The notes beneath the pieces are model-generated. The model made no database searches, was not told the origin of the DNA, and saw nothing but the letters and a program-made list of their open reading frames with translations. A DNA stretch of 32,799 nucleotides from Muribaculaceae bacterium. Its GTDB lineage: Bacteria > Bacteroidota > Bacteroidia > Bacteroidales > Muribaculaceae. How positions within the stretch are numbered: the first letter of the stretch is position 1; every line of letters begins with the position of its first letter. Shown piece after piece: positions 7,617 through 18,000 of this stretch. The position numbers were made by a program, and so were the translations under genes. The stretch lies in NCBI GenBank assembly GCA_017619355.1, contig JAFZSO010000072.1:1-32799 (forward strand). The letters are read 5' to 3'.

Positions 7617-10211
7617 TCAAATGACGCCGAGAATGATGTTGATGAGGGCGGTGACGTCGGAGACGTTCACCTTGCCGTTGCCATCAACGTCGGCACGCTC
7701 TTCGTCCTTGGGAATGACGCCCAGAATCATGTTGATGAGGGCGGTGACATCGCTCACGTTCACACGGTCGTTGTTATCGACATCGCCCGTCAACAGCACC
7801 TTGTAGACAAACTGGCGCACGGGCGAATACTCGGTGTACTGCAATGTGCCACCTGTGGCGATGGTGTAGTAAGCAAAACGGCCACGCACATAGTAGGTAC
7901 CGCCATCGGTGAGCCTACCCGTACCGGTTATGTCGCCCAGACGCGGAGAGGCAAAAGTGCCGTCGTCGATGGTACCGCGATAGGAGGTGCGCACTGGGAA
8001 CGACGGACTGCTGCTGATCTCGATGCGCAGCGACTGTGGTCCTTCCTGAGGCTCGAAACTCACCTTGGAGCGATTGGTGAGTGTTAAGCCTTCGGCATCA
8101 GGCACAATATACTCGGGCACGGGGGGAATCACATCGGCCGTCTGCATCTTGATGGCAGGGCTCAGCACCTCGGCTTCGCCCAGACGTGCACGCACACGCA
8201 CATAATAGGTGGCACCACCCGCCAGGCGGTACTGCGGTATCTCGAAGACGGGTTCATTGCTGGTGGCGGTATAGGCCAGGCCAGCAAAGTTCGACACCAG
8301 CGACATCTCTAACTGATATTGGGTGCCAGCTGACGCCTGTGTGCAAGTGATGGTGGGGGTGAGCGACATGCCCGTGGCATTGTCACTGGGCGAGGTGATG
8401 CGCATCACGCCATAGGTGAACTGGCCCACATCGCTCGTGTTCTCATACTGGTTGAGACCACAAGCCGACACTTGCCAATAGTAGGTTCCCTCTTCAAGCC
8501 CCGGCACGCGCGCAATCACATAGCGCGCCGAGTCGAGCTGCACATTGGCCACCAAATCGGTGAGTTCAGCATCACGGAACACACGCAGGGTGTAGTTCAT
8601 GTTACCGGCATCTTCACCGCAAGTCCACTCCAGGTAATTGAGCTCGGTAGTGGCCTCTCCATTTGTGGGGAATACCAGCACAGGCTTAGGAGCCTGCGTG
8701 GCTGTTGCACCCACCTGCAAGGGAGCATACTCGTTCTCCCAACGGTCGAGAATGGTCACGGCGAACTCATGTCCCGACGCATAGCTTTCGGGAATGGTGA
8801 ATGAGGGCGAATAACGCACTCCGAGAATGTATTGGGGCTGACACTTGAAGGAGGCAAGGTCAATCGAATCGGGAATGGCATAGATCACATAACGCACATT
8901 GGGAATGGAATCCCACACGAGTTCATTGCCATTGCGTTCCAGACTGGTAACGGTGCCATAGGTCTGGTCGGGTTGCATCCAAGCCACAGCCGGACTGAGC
9001 GAAGGCGTGGTATAGACATTCTCCTTCAGGTAATGACGCAGCTGCTTGGTCTTGCCATCGAGCTTGCCCGAGAGGTTTCGCCAAGTGCTGTACTTGAAAT
9101 AGACCATGCCATAGATGCCGCTCTTCATGGCATCGCGCATGATGTGCACCTGGTTCACATACTCGTCGAGGTTCCAGTTCGAGCCCTCGGTCATGCGTTC
9201 GACGCAATAGCCACTGATATAGACATGGCGGTTGAACTTCTGCCCTATCTTGCCCCACCACTGGGTCACGCCCGTGTAGGTCTGTGATGTGTTCCAATAG
9301 ACCTGCGGCGCCATGAAGTCGATGGTGCCACGCGATATCCACGCCATGGGGTCGCTGAAAATCTGGTTATACTGCCAGTCACTGCCCGGACTCGGGTCCA
9401 CGCCATACTGTGCAGCCACCGACGGGCTTGAGCAAGCCACACCAGCCGGACCAATGCCGAAACGCACCCAGGGCTTGGTGTTCTTGACCATCTCGTTCAC
9501 GTCGTGAACCATCATGTTCACGTTTTCACGGCGCCAGTCGCCCTGCGACATGGTACCGCCCTCGCGACGATAGGCATTGTAGAGCGCCGAGTCGAGGTCC
9601 ATCGAGGCACCGTCCTGGTTATAGAAGTAGTCGTCGAACACCAGACCGTCGCAGTCATACTTCGTGATAATGTCCTGACACACGTCGACAATGCGCTGAC
9701 GCACCTCGGGCAAGCCAGGGTTGAGCACGGTCTCGTAGTCGTCCTGCATGAGCCACTCGGGGTGGGTATAGACGTAGTCGAGTTCGCTCTGGCCCCAGAG
9801 TCCAGCCGACTTGGAGGCATAGCGATAGGGATTGACCCAGGCATAAATCTCGATGCCACGCTTGTGTCCCTCCTCGATGAGATAGGCAAAGGGGTCGAAG
9901 TAAGGAGCCCTTCCACGCTCGCCGCTCACCAGGTTTGACCAGGGCTCGTAGGCCGAGTCATAATAGGCGTCGCACATGGCACGCACATGAAAGTAGATGG
10001 CATTCATGTTGTTGACCATGAGGGTGTCGAGCAGCTTCTGGCAAGCCAGCCTCATGGTGGGAGCATTGCGCTCGGTGATGGCGCCTGAAGGCCAGTCGCT
10101 CACATAGGCACTCATCCACACACCGCGCTGCTCACGCTTGACCTGCGTTTGCGCAGGCATCAGCAGCACCGACATGATTGCCAAGATTATAAAGGTAGTG
10201 AATTTCTTCAT
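7617..10211 (-). CDS. Secreted GHL10-family glycosidase-like protein with dockerin-like tail
   Basis: An 864-residue protein with a signal peptide (MKKFTTFIILAIMSVLLMPAQTQ) and a GHL10 (PF02638-type) TIM-barrel over about residues 25-390. Family blocks seen: RGVWMSAYVSDWPSG, HVRAMCDAYYDSAYEPWS, YAWVNPYRY, CDGLVFDDYFY, FGIGPAGVA, SDWQYNQIFSDP and FMAPQVYW. The Asp pair in FDDYF is a good candidate for active-site acids. Fibronectin-like segments follow (three or so, to about residue 800), then two dockerin-like repeats. E. coli DigH, a GHL10 member, cleaves peptidoglycan glycan strands; other members are uncharacterised, so the substrate here is open. It lies 97 bp after the PKD lipoprotein gene, with a hairpin in the gap. 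Confidence 0.88.
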   Translation of the reverse strand: MKKFTTFIILAIMSVLLMPAQTQVKREQRGVWMSAYVSDWPSGAITERNAPTMRLACQKLLDTLMVNNMNAIYFHVRAMCDAYYDSAYEPWSNLVSGERGRAPYFDPFAYLIEEGHKRGIEIYAWVNPYRYASKSAGLWGQSELDYVYTHPEWLMQDDYETVLNPGLPEVRQRIVDVCQDIITKYDCDGLVFDDYFYNQDGASMDLDSALYNAYRREGGTMSQGDWRRENVNMMVHDVNEMVKNTKPWVRFGIGPAGVACSSPSVAAQYGVDPSPGSDWQYNQIFSDPMAWISRGTIDFMAPQVYWNTSQTYTGVTQWWGKIGQKFNRHVYISGYCVERMTEGSNWNLDEYVNQVHIMRDAMKSGIYGMVYFKYSTWRNLSGKLDGKTKQLRHYLKENVYTTPSLSPAVAWMQPDQTYGTVTSLERNGNELVWDSIPNVRYVIYAIPDSIDLASFKCQPQYILGVRYSPSFTIPESYASGHEFAVTILDRWENEYAPLQVGATATQAPKPVLVFPTNGEATTELNYLEWTCGEDAGNMNYTLRVFRDAELTDLVANVQLDSARYVIARVPGLEEGTYYWQVSACGLNQYENTSDVGQFTYGVMRITSPSDNATGMSLTPTITCTQASAGTQYQLEMSLVSNFAGLAYTATSNEPVFEIPQYRLAGGATYYVRVRARLGEAEVLSPAIKMQTADVIPPVPEYIVPDAEGLTLTNRSKVSFEPQEGPQSLRIEISSSPSFPVRTSYRGTIDDGTFASPRLGDITGTGRLTDGGTYYVRGRFAYYTIATGGTLQYTEYSPVRQFVYKVLLTGDVDNNDRVNVSDVTALINMILGVIPKDEERADVDGNGKVNVSDVTALINIILGVI

Positions 10212-10231
10212 CTCTTCTTTTAGTTTTTCAA

Positions 10232-10265
10232 GAAAGCCACGACCTATTGCTACGCCGTGGCTTTC
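10232..10265 (-). terminator. Strong hairpin between the PKD lipoprotein gene and the GHL10 gene
   Basis: GAAAGCCACG (10232-10241) pairs perfectly with CGTGGCTTTC (10256-10265) over 14 bases. It lies 43 bases after the stop of the upstream gene. On the minus strand no T run follows, so it may be an attenuating or mRNA-stabilising hairpin rather than a full terminator. Confidence 0.5.
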
Positions 10266-10308
10266 AGTGAGTTATCATGTTGCGACAATCAAGTTGCCGC
10301 CACAGTTA

Positions 10309-12042
10309 TCAGAACAGGTTCGTGAGGCGGGGATTGATGGTCACGCCCAGAATCTTGGCGTTGGTCGCACCCGTGTTCACGACTGTCATAGTCTCGGGGT
10401 TGTAGTAATACAGACCCGAGGTGTAGTTCTTCTCATCCTTGGCGGCACGGAAACCGAAGTACACAAAGTGTGTCTGCTTGTCAACAACCATCTGCGTGGT
10501 GTAAACACCCTCAGCATCGGTGGTGTTGATGGGATCGGCCTCCATGTGGATGAACTTCGTGTATTTGTCATAGGTCACAGTAGCGTCGTATGACGGCAGC
10601 GGATAATGACCGAAGCCCACATCGGGGGTAGTGCCCTTGGTCATCCACACATAGAGGTTGCCCAGTTCCTCATCGAGGGTGAAGCCACGCGGCTGTGTGG
10701 TTTCGAGCACAATGGGGTGCGGAATGGGAATACCTGCGCCCGTCTTGCCAATGTCGCCCGAATTGAAGCGATAAATGCCATAGCCCGAGTAGTTCTTGCC
10801 CCACCAGAACATATTGTTCTTGTCGATGTAGATACCGGTGTGGATCGCACCGTAAGAGAGGCCATTACCATAGTATGACAGCTGGTTGTTGATGACGAAG
10901 TAGCCAGCCGAGCTGTTGAAGTTGGTCGATTCCTTCTCGCCACGAGTGTCGAGCGGCAAGCGGCGGATACCTGTGTTACGGTCGGTGTAATAGAGATAAT
11001 CGCCATTAGCACAGCCCTGGAACGGGTCGTTGAAGGCCTGCTGTCCCACATTGGTGACCATGATGTCGACATTTGCACCGTCGGCACTCATCACGGTAAT
11101 CTTGCCGTCGCCCAGGGTGCTGGTCTCGTCGTTCACATAGTAATACTGCTTGCCACAGTCAAGAATGTAGATGTTATCCTGCTCAAGTGTGGTAGAGTCG
11201 GTCTTTGTAGCCTGCACAGCAAACACAAGCTGTGTGGGCATGTTGCCCGAGTTCACGCCCATGTCGAAGGGCATGTTCTTGGTGCCAGCCGGCAACTTCG
11301 ACATATCCACCAGCTTGTAGGCCTTGATGTTGCCGCCATACTCGGCATAATAGAGCGTGGGAGCGGGTACTGAACTACCCACCTGCACATTCACATAAGA
11401 GTCTTCCAGACGACGGTTCTCGCCATTGATGTCGAACCAGGTCTGCAACTCAATCTTCTGCGAACCGATGTTCTTGAACGTGAGTTCGCCGGGGTTATCG
11501 ATAGTGCCATCGGCGTGCGAGAAGCCTTCAAAGGTGGTAATCTCGGTGCCATTAGCAGTCTTGGTTCCCTCGGGGAACTTCCACACATACTTGCAAATGA
11601 GGTTCTCGGGGTTAGGCAACTCGATGTCGAGAAGCACCGTCACATCGTTGATGACAATGATGGGAGCCGATTGTTCAGCAACACTGAGCACAGGTGCAAT
11701 GTCGTAGATGAGCAGCGGATAGGTGCGGCTGCCCACGCCATCGACATTCAGCGTAACCTGGTAGATGCCTGCCTTGTCGAACTTGTGCTTGGGGTTGGCA
11801 TCGGTGGAAGTGGTTCCATCGCCAAAGTCCCAAGTCACAGCACCCGACTTGGCCGACGTGTTATTGAACTGAATGGTCGACACCACATAGAAGTCTAACT
11901 GATACTGGTCACCATCAACATTATAGGTGAAGTCAACATCCTTGGTCGGGAAATTGCCATACGCAGGATCCTTGTCGGTGCAAGCCACCAGCGCGAGCAA
12001 AGCCACAGCCAGCATACTGAATTTATGAATCATCTTCTTCAT
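10309..12042 (-). CDS. Surface lipoprotein with PKD domain (SusE/F position)
   Basis: A 577-residue lipoprotein: signal peptide MKKMIHKFSMLAVALLALVAC with the lipid cysteine at residue 21. A PKD domain follows at about residues 30-110, marked by VTWDFGDGTTS and HKFDKAGIYQVTLNVDG. The remaining 450 residues are rich in beta-strand-like text with repeated Tyr/Gly/Asp motifs (DYLYYTDRNTGIRRL, TQPRGFTLDEELGNLYVWM) that suggest a beta-propeller. No catalytic motif is seen. Start 12042 drops three residues that precede the signal peptide. It is the fourth gene after susC and likely binds substrate at the cell surface beside SusD. The function is inferred from position and domains. Confidence 0.75.
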   Translation of the reverse strand: MKKMIHKFSMLAVALLALVACTDKDPAYGNFPTKDVDFTYNVDGDQYQLDFYVVSTIQFNNTSAKSGAVTWDFGDGTTSTDANPKHKFDKAGIYQVTLNVDGVGSRTYPLLIYDIAPVLSVAEQSAPIIVINDVTVLLDIELPNPENLICKYVWKFPEGTKTANGTEITTFEGFSHADGTIDNPGELTFKNIGSQKIELQTWFDINGENRRLEDSYVNVQVGSSVPAPTLYYAEYGGNIKAYKLVDMSKLPAGTKNMPFDMGVNSGNMPTQLVFAVQATKTDSTTLEQDNIYILDCGKQYYYVNDETSTLGDGKITVMSADGANVDIMVTNVGQQAFNDPFQGCANGDYLYYTDRNTGIRRLPLDTRGEKESTNFNSSAGYFVINNQLSYYGNGLSYGAIHTGIYIDKNNMFWWGKNYSGYGIYRFNSGDIGKTGAGIPIPHPIVLETTQPRGFTLDEELGNLYVWMTKGTTPDVGFGHYPLPSYDATVTYDKYTKFIHMEADPINTTDAEGVYTTQMVVDKQTHFVYFGFRAAKDEKNYTSGLYYYNPETMTVVNTGATNAKILGVTINPRLTNLF

Positions 12043-12054
12043 AGTCGTCAATGT

Positions 12055-13101
12055 TTAGTTGAGGGTAATTTCTTTGTTATCGGTAGTCACACCCATCTTC
12101 CCTGCCGAGTCATAAACACGGAATTCAGGACGCAGGAAGTAGGTTCGAGAGAACGAAACAGCATAGTTCTTATTGGCCGAGTCATAAATCCAGCTCGTGA
12201 AAGGAATGAGGCTGATGAGATCTTTCCAATAAGGCATATACTCACGGCGCACCGTGGTGATGCGGCCGCCAATGTCGTCGCTGTAACGGCTGAAGAGCCA
12301 CTGGCTTGATCCATACACCGGATACACGTTCACACCCTGAGGTGCGTCGGCTTCGGTAGCAATCTCGTGATAGATGGCAGTGCCCGACTCAGAGACCGTG
12401 GTGTAGTAATAATGGTCAATCTCATCGGTAGTGAACCAAGCATTCGACTTATCGGCAGTCTCGGTCACAGTGGGGAACGAGACATTGTGCTTGGCGTTCA
12501 TCTGCTGGAACTGCTCCTCGGTAAACGCATAGTTGATATACACGTTACGCAAGTCGTTATAGTACAAGCTGTCTTTTGTGAGCGCATTGATCAGGTAGCT
12601 CACAAACTGCTCCTGGAAGGTCGAGGGATAGTAGGAATCAAATTTCTCCTGATCCCATTCGGCAGGGGTAACCCAAATCACAGGCGAAAGCGTGCGCGAG
12701 GTGGCAAAAGAGTCGGTCAGCACAAATTCATAGCCATCCCACACGGCATCGCTATGCTTGTACTCGGCCATCTTCTGCATGCTGCGAACGGTGTCGGTCA
12801 CAGAAACCGTCTTGGTGTAAGACAGAGCCGTGGTGAGCTTGCTGGTGGCGGCAGCACTCTGCTGACGCTTGACCAGGGCCCACACTTCGCTGCGGTCGAT
12901 GGTATTTTCGCCCGAGGTGTAATACTTTCCTTTAAAGGTTGCATAAGCACCGGCCTTGACCACGGTAGAGTTCTGCTCCCAGTCGACGGTGGGCAGCACC
13001 TGTCCTATCTCCATGTGATCGGCAAAGAGGTCATGATTGGCACAAGAAGTCATCAAGCCCAAAGTGAGTGCCAAAGCACCTAATATTTTATAAATCTTCA
13101 T
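12055..13101 (-). CDS. Lipoprotein of unknown fold, third gene after SusC (SusE/F position)
   Basis: A 348-residue protein with a lipoprotein signal (MKIYKILGALALTLGLMTSC, cysteine 20). I do not recognise a family in the mature part. It is rich in Trp, Tyr, Ser and Thr, with no evident catalytic motif or repeats. The start at 13101 is chosen because the signal peptide begins there and because it clears the upstream susD-like stop by 29 bp; the longer frame overlaps susD. It ends 12 bp before the PKD lipoprotein. By position it is an accessory substrate-binding lipoprotein of the SusC/SusD complex. Confidence 0.7.
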   Translation of the reverse strand: MKIYKILGALALTLGLMTSCANHDLFADHMEIGQVLPTVDWEQNSTVVKAGAYATFKGKYYTSGENTIDRSEVWALVKRQQSAAATSKLTTALSYTKTVSVTDTVRSMQKMAEYKHSDAVWDGYEFVLTDSFATSRTLSPVIWVTPAEWDQEKFDSYYPSTFQEQFVSYLINALTKDSLYYNDLRNVYINYAFTEEQFQQMNAKHNVSFPTVTETADKSNAWFTTDEIDHYYYTTVSESGTAIYHEIATEADAPQGVNVYPVYGSSQWLFSRYSDDIGGRITTVRREYMPYWKDLISLIPFTSWIYDSANKNYAVSFSRTYFLRPEFRVYDSAGKMGVTTDNKEITLN

Positions 13102-13130
13102 AGTCTTATCTTGTATATAGGATTTAACAA

Positions 13131-15050
13131 TCATTGCTCTTCAGTGAGAGAAGTCACTTCGCCATAGGCATGAGCCCAAATCATGGGTTCCTGCAGCCAC
13201 TTGTAGTTCTTGTAAGCACCCAAGCGCTGCAGCTCGGCACGGTTATACTTCTCCTCGGTCTCAGTGTCGTAGTTCAGACGCTGTATCCAGGTATTCTCCT
13301 TCTCGGCCTCGGTCAGACCATCAATCCAATAGGCTGAATAGAGGTTGTAGGGACGACGCAGCGTGGGATAGATAATCTCGTTCTGGTCACCGATACCATA
13401 ATTGTTGCGATTGTTGCTGTAGTGGTAGCGGCGCATATCGGTCCACTGCTCGGGTTGGAGATACATGGCAATGTACTTCTGCTCCATGAGGTCGCTCAAA
13501 GTGAATTCGCTGGGGTTGAAGAACCAGTGCTTGTTACCGCGCACCGAAACCTTATAGACCTTGGGAGTGGCACCTGTGCCTGAATAGTAATCTTCGTTGT
13601 TCAGGAAGGCATCGACCTGAGCCTGCCAGTAATCGCCCTGCACCCAACCGGGTTTGGTGCCCTGCGACTTGCCAGGATACTTGTTGTCGCTCTTCTCGTT
13701 ATAGTTGGGGTTAGGATACTTCTCCAGGAAGAAGTCGAGATGACGCTGAATGTTGTGTTCAGCAGCTTCCTTGGCCAGTTCACAGGCTTTCACCTTGTTG
13801 CCCAGCCAGTATTCAGCCTCAGCCTTGATGAAGTAGAGTTCCTCCATCGTGAAGATGGGATTGTAGCAAGTCACATCGCCAGCGTAGGCGCCCATATACA
13901 GGTCGGGATAGTTCACCACCTTGTAGGTGCTACCCATGCCAATGTTGTTCTCCAGGCAACGAATCTTGTTCACGGTGCTGGGGTTAGAGGCTGTTTCCGG
14001 GCCATCGCGTGCAATCATGAGCAATGCCAGACGCGGGTCGTTGCCATAGCCGTTAGTACATGCCTTGCCATCAGGACGCTCGGCACTGTACTTGCCCATA
14101 TCCTTCTCGTTGTCGGGTGAGCCGAGGCCCAGCAGGTCGACCACGAAGAACTTGGAGGGAATGGCACTCGACAGCAGGTTACCGCGCGACTCCCATGAGT
14201 TGATGATGGGCTGAGCAATGCTCCACACGGCATTCTGGGTGACGGTACCGCCATCCCACTTGTAACGGGGCTCGTTGCCGAACCATTCGCCATGCAGCAG
14301 TTCGCCCTTGCGCCACTGGTTGATGGCAGCATCGGCAGCTGCTATAATCTTGTTGCAGGTAGCGGCACTGCGGTCCACATTAGGAAGGTTGCGCAACAGG
14401 ATGCGGGCCTTCACGGCATAGACGAGACCTTTCCAGCGCTCGAGGTCACCACCATAGACGCGGTCCTCGGCAAAGGTGATTTCCTGGTTGTCGGGACTCT
14501 GAGCAATAGAGGGATCTTCATACATGGCAATCAGCTCGTCGGCTTCCTGCAACATCCAGGCATAGATAGAGGCCTGCGTGTCGTACTGCGGCGTATTGGA
14601 CTGATAGGCCTGAGAGCGCGGAATGTCGCCAAAGGCATCGGTAGTGAGCTGCGTCGACATCAGCTTGATGGTGCGGGCAATCAGCTCATAGTTGGGTGAA
14701 TTGATCATGCGGGAATTCTCGATAAGCGTGTTGCCATTCTTACCGATATCATAGAAGTGACGACGCCACATGGGGTGACGGTTCATGGTGAGCATCTCCC
14801 ACTCGCACTTATAGGAATAAGCACCCACCGAGCTTTTGCCGGCTGTGGTGAGCATCTGCGAGAAATAGGCATAATACTCGGAGTGGTCATAGACGACCTG
14901 CTGTGCATAATAAATGAGCACCGGCAAGCCAGCCTTGGCATCAATATAGTGAGCCCTATCGGGATTTACGTTGTCATCGAGGATATCAGTACAACTCACC
15001 GACACTAAACCCATCAACAACGTTGCTACGATATATTTTATCTTTTTCAT
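13131..15050 (-). CDS. SusD/RagB-family surface lipoprotein
   Basis: A 639-residue lipoprotein (MKKIKYIVATLLMGLVSVSC, cysteine 20) that would form the lid of the SusC transporter and bind the nutrient. The mature start TDILDDNVNPD, the helical pattern typical of the TPR-like core, and the C-terminal YIAMYLQPEQWTDMRRYHY segment (compare the common SusD WxDxRRW block) support SusD. It is longer than average (about 500-600). Start 15050 is used because it opens the signal peptide and lies 14 bp after the susC stop. Ligand type cannot be read from the sequence. Confidence 0.9.
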   Translation of the reverse strand: MKKIKYIVATLLMGLVSVSCTDILDDNVNPDRAHYIDAKAGLPVLIYYAQQVVYDHSEYYAYFSQMLTTAGKSSVGAYSYKCEWEMLTMNRHPMWRRHFYDIGKNGNTLIENSRMINSPNYELIARTIKLMSTQLTTDAFGDIPRSQAYQSNTPQYDTQASIYAWMLQEADELIAMYEDPSIAQSPDNQEITFAEDRVYGGDLERWKGLVYAVKARILLRNLPNVDRSAATCNKIIAAADAAINQWRKGELLHGEWFGNEPRYKWDGGTVTQNAVWSIAQPIINSWESRGNLLSSAIPSKFFVVDLLGLGSPDNEKDMGKYSAERPDGKACTNGYGNDPRLALLMIARDGPETASNPSTVNKIRCLENNIGMGSTYKVVNYPDLYMGAYAGDVTCYNPIFTMEELYFIKAEAEYWLGNKVKACELAKEAAEHNIQRHLDFFLEKYPNPNYNEKSDNKYPGKSQGTKPGWVQGDYWQAQVDAFLNNEDYYSGTGATPKVYKVSVRGNKHWFFNPSEFTLSDLMEQKYIAMYLQPEQWTDMRRYHYSNNRNNYGIGDQNEIIYPTLRRPYNLYSAYWIDGLTEAEKENTWIQRLNYDTETEEKYNRAELQRLGAYKNYKWLQEPMIWAHAYGEVTSLTEEQ

Positions 15051-15064
15051 AGTTTTACTCATTT

Positions 15065-18000
15065 TTAGAACGTTGCTTTAAGTGTGAAATTGAAACTGCG
15101 CGAAACGGGCACGTTGTAGTTATCGATACCCATGCCGCCGGTACCACCGCTCACTGCAGCCAGAATGGCGGGATCGTTGCCCGAATACTTGGTGAGCAGG
15201 AAGAGGTTGCGACCCGTGAAAGTGGCGCTCAGACCCTTCACAGCCCAAGTCTTCTTGAAGAAGTGTGAGAAGTCGTAACCCAGGGTCACATAGCTCAAGC
15301 GGATGTAAGAGCCATCTTCGATGAAGTTCGACGAAACGGTGCTGAAGTAGGTGGCGATGAAGTTCTGGTCGAGAATGATGGGAGTGGTGTTCTTCACATA
15401 GGTCATCTCACCATCGGGGCCGGGAACTTCCTGCACACCGTTGAAGATCACTTCGCGGTTGCGATAGCGGTCATACCAGCGGGCCATGCCGTTAGTGATG
15501 AGGCTGCGGCCTGTCACATTCACGACATCACCGCCACAGCGGCCATCGAACAGGAACGAGAGTGTTGCATGCTTGTAACGGAAGGTTGAGCCGAGACCCA
15601 TGAGGAAGTCGGGCTCACGGTTACCGATGTAAATACCCTTGGCAGGGTCGATTACGGGATAACCGTTCTCGTCACAAATCACATTACCGTTAGGATCGCG
15701 GCGATAGTCCTTACCCGAGATACCGGTAGAAGAACCGTTGAGTCGGGCCACGGGGAAGATATCGCCATATTGCGTACCTTGAATTTCAATAATATCATCA
15801 GGCAGTTTCTTCACGCGACCGCGGTTGAACGAGGTGTTGAGCGTGATGGTCCAGTCGAAGTCGGCAGTCTTGAAGATGTCCTGTGCCAGAGTGGCCTCAA
15901 CACCATAGTTCTCGATGGTACCCTCGTTACGGGTCTGGAGAATGGTACCTGAAGCCGGCGACACGCGCACCGACACAATCTGGTTGTCGACGGTGGTCGA
16001 GTAGTAGGCAACATCAAGACGGGTGCGCTGGTTGAAGAAGCGCAGGTCGGCACCGATCTCCCACGAACTTGTCATCTCAGGCTCCAGCACAATGGCGCGG
16101 GAGATGGTGGGGTCAATACCATAACCGCCGTCGGGGAACAGTGTCCACTGCTTGTAGGTGTCGGTAAACAGGTAGGCGGGACTGTCCTTACCCACCTTTG
16201 CCCAGTTACCACGCAACTTACCATAGGAGAACCAGCTATTCGACAGGTTGAAGAGTTCACTGAAGATCACACCTGCGGTCACTGAAGGATAGAAGTAGGT
16301 GGGGTCGACCTGTTTGAAGCGTGACGAGCCATCGTAACGGCCGGTCACTGACAATTGTGCCATGCCCTTATAGTCGAAGCGGAGTTCGCCAAAGTAACCA
16401 TACTTGTTCCACTTGCTGTGGTAGAGGCTGGGGTGATTGGCAATGAGCAGGTCACCATTAGTGAAGTCGGTGTTCATGAAGCTGTAGAAGTCGCCGCTGA
16501 GCTGGAAGTGCTCACCATAGATCGATGCCTCATAACTGTTGCTCTCCTTATATTCAATACCAAACAGGGCATTGAAACCATAATCTTTTGCAAATGTTTT
16601 CTTGTAGGTGGCGAGGAACTGAGCCGTGAACTGCTCGCCGCGCGACGGCTGGAAGCTATACCAGCCGAAGAGGCTCTGGCTGTCGCTCAAAGCCTGCTGC
16701 AGATCGGGATCGGTCGGATCGTGGAAGTCCTCGTCATAGAAGCGGGGCACGCCATAAGCCTCATAGGTGCTGTGACCCTTGTCATAACCCACCTTGCCGG
16801 TGAAGACGAGGTCGGTGATGGGCTCGTAAGAGATCTGGCCATTGAGCATCACACGGCTGCTCTTGGTCTCGCTCTTGTCGTGGTAGCGACCATAATAGGG
16901 CGAAACGCCGGCATTGATGCGCTCACGGTCGGTCATGATGTCCCAGTTCTCATAGCGGGCACGCCAGTTGACGTGACCTTCAAGGGTTTCATAGTCGCTC
17001 ATGTTCTTGTTGATGCCCCAGTTGTAGATGGTCGACATCGAATTACCGAAGCCGCGCGACTTAGAGTCGACATAGTTCATCGAGAACTGAATGTTCACCT
17101 GCTTGGAGGGGTTGAATGCGCTCTTGAGGAAGACGGTGAGCTGTTTCTTGTAGTCCTTGGGTACCACACCTTCGTTATCCATATAGGCTACTGAAGCGTA
17201 GGCATTGAACTTCTCGGTACCACCGCTCACGCTCATGTCATACTTCTGAAGCAGACCGGTGCCCAGGAAGTCGCCAATGTTGTCGTAACGAGTGTCGGTA
17301 GCACTCAACAGTGGGCCCCAACCGCCACTGGAACTGTTCTCCTTGTACATACCCTTGGTACCGGGAATGAACTTAGACTGAATCTTAGGCACACGCATGG
17401 GTGTGTTGATTTCGACCGTAGCCGAACCGGTAACCCTGATGCTGCCATCCTTGCTACCGCTCTTGGTGGTAATCATGATCACACCGTTAGCAGCCTCCTG
17501 GCCATAGAGTGCCGATGCGGCTGCACCTTTCAGAACGGTCATGTTCTCGATGTCGTTAGCGTTGATGTCGGCAAGTGTAGAACCCTTACCGCGAATGGGC
17601 ACACCATCCACAATCATCAACGGCTCATTACTCTGCGAGTTGTTCACCGAAGAAATGGCACGGATAATCACCTGAGTGGATGAGTTGGGCGAGCCACCAC
17701 CCGTTGCCACTTGCAGACCAGCCACCTTACCTTGCAGCGAATTGGCAAAGTTGGTGGTGCTACCGGCCGTCACCTCATCGGCATTAAGAGATTGCACTGC
17801 AAAGTTCAGTTTCTTCTTTTCTTGAGTCTGACCCATTGCGGTGACAACAACTTCGCCGAGCACTTGGGAATTGTCGGTGAGTTCGACGTTGATAACCGAG
17901 CGGTTACCCACCTTCACCGAAACAGGATTCATTCCCACATACGAAATGTCAAGCACGTCATTGTCGTTGACATTGATTGAGTAGCTTCCATCTATGTCGG

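Noticed and set aside
16355-17194. 279-residue open frame antisense to susC
   Set aside because: Shadow frame with repetitive hydrophobic composition; susC is well supported across the whole span.
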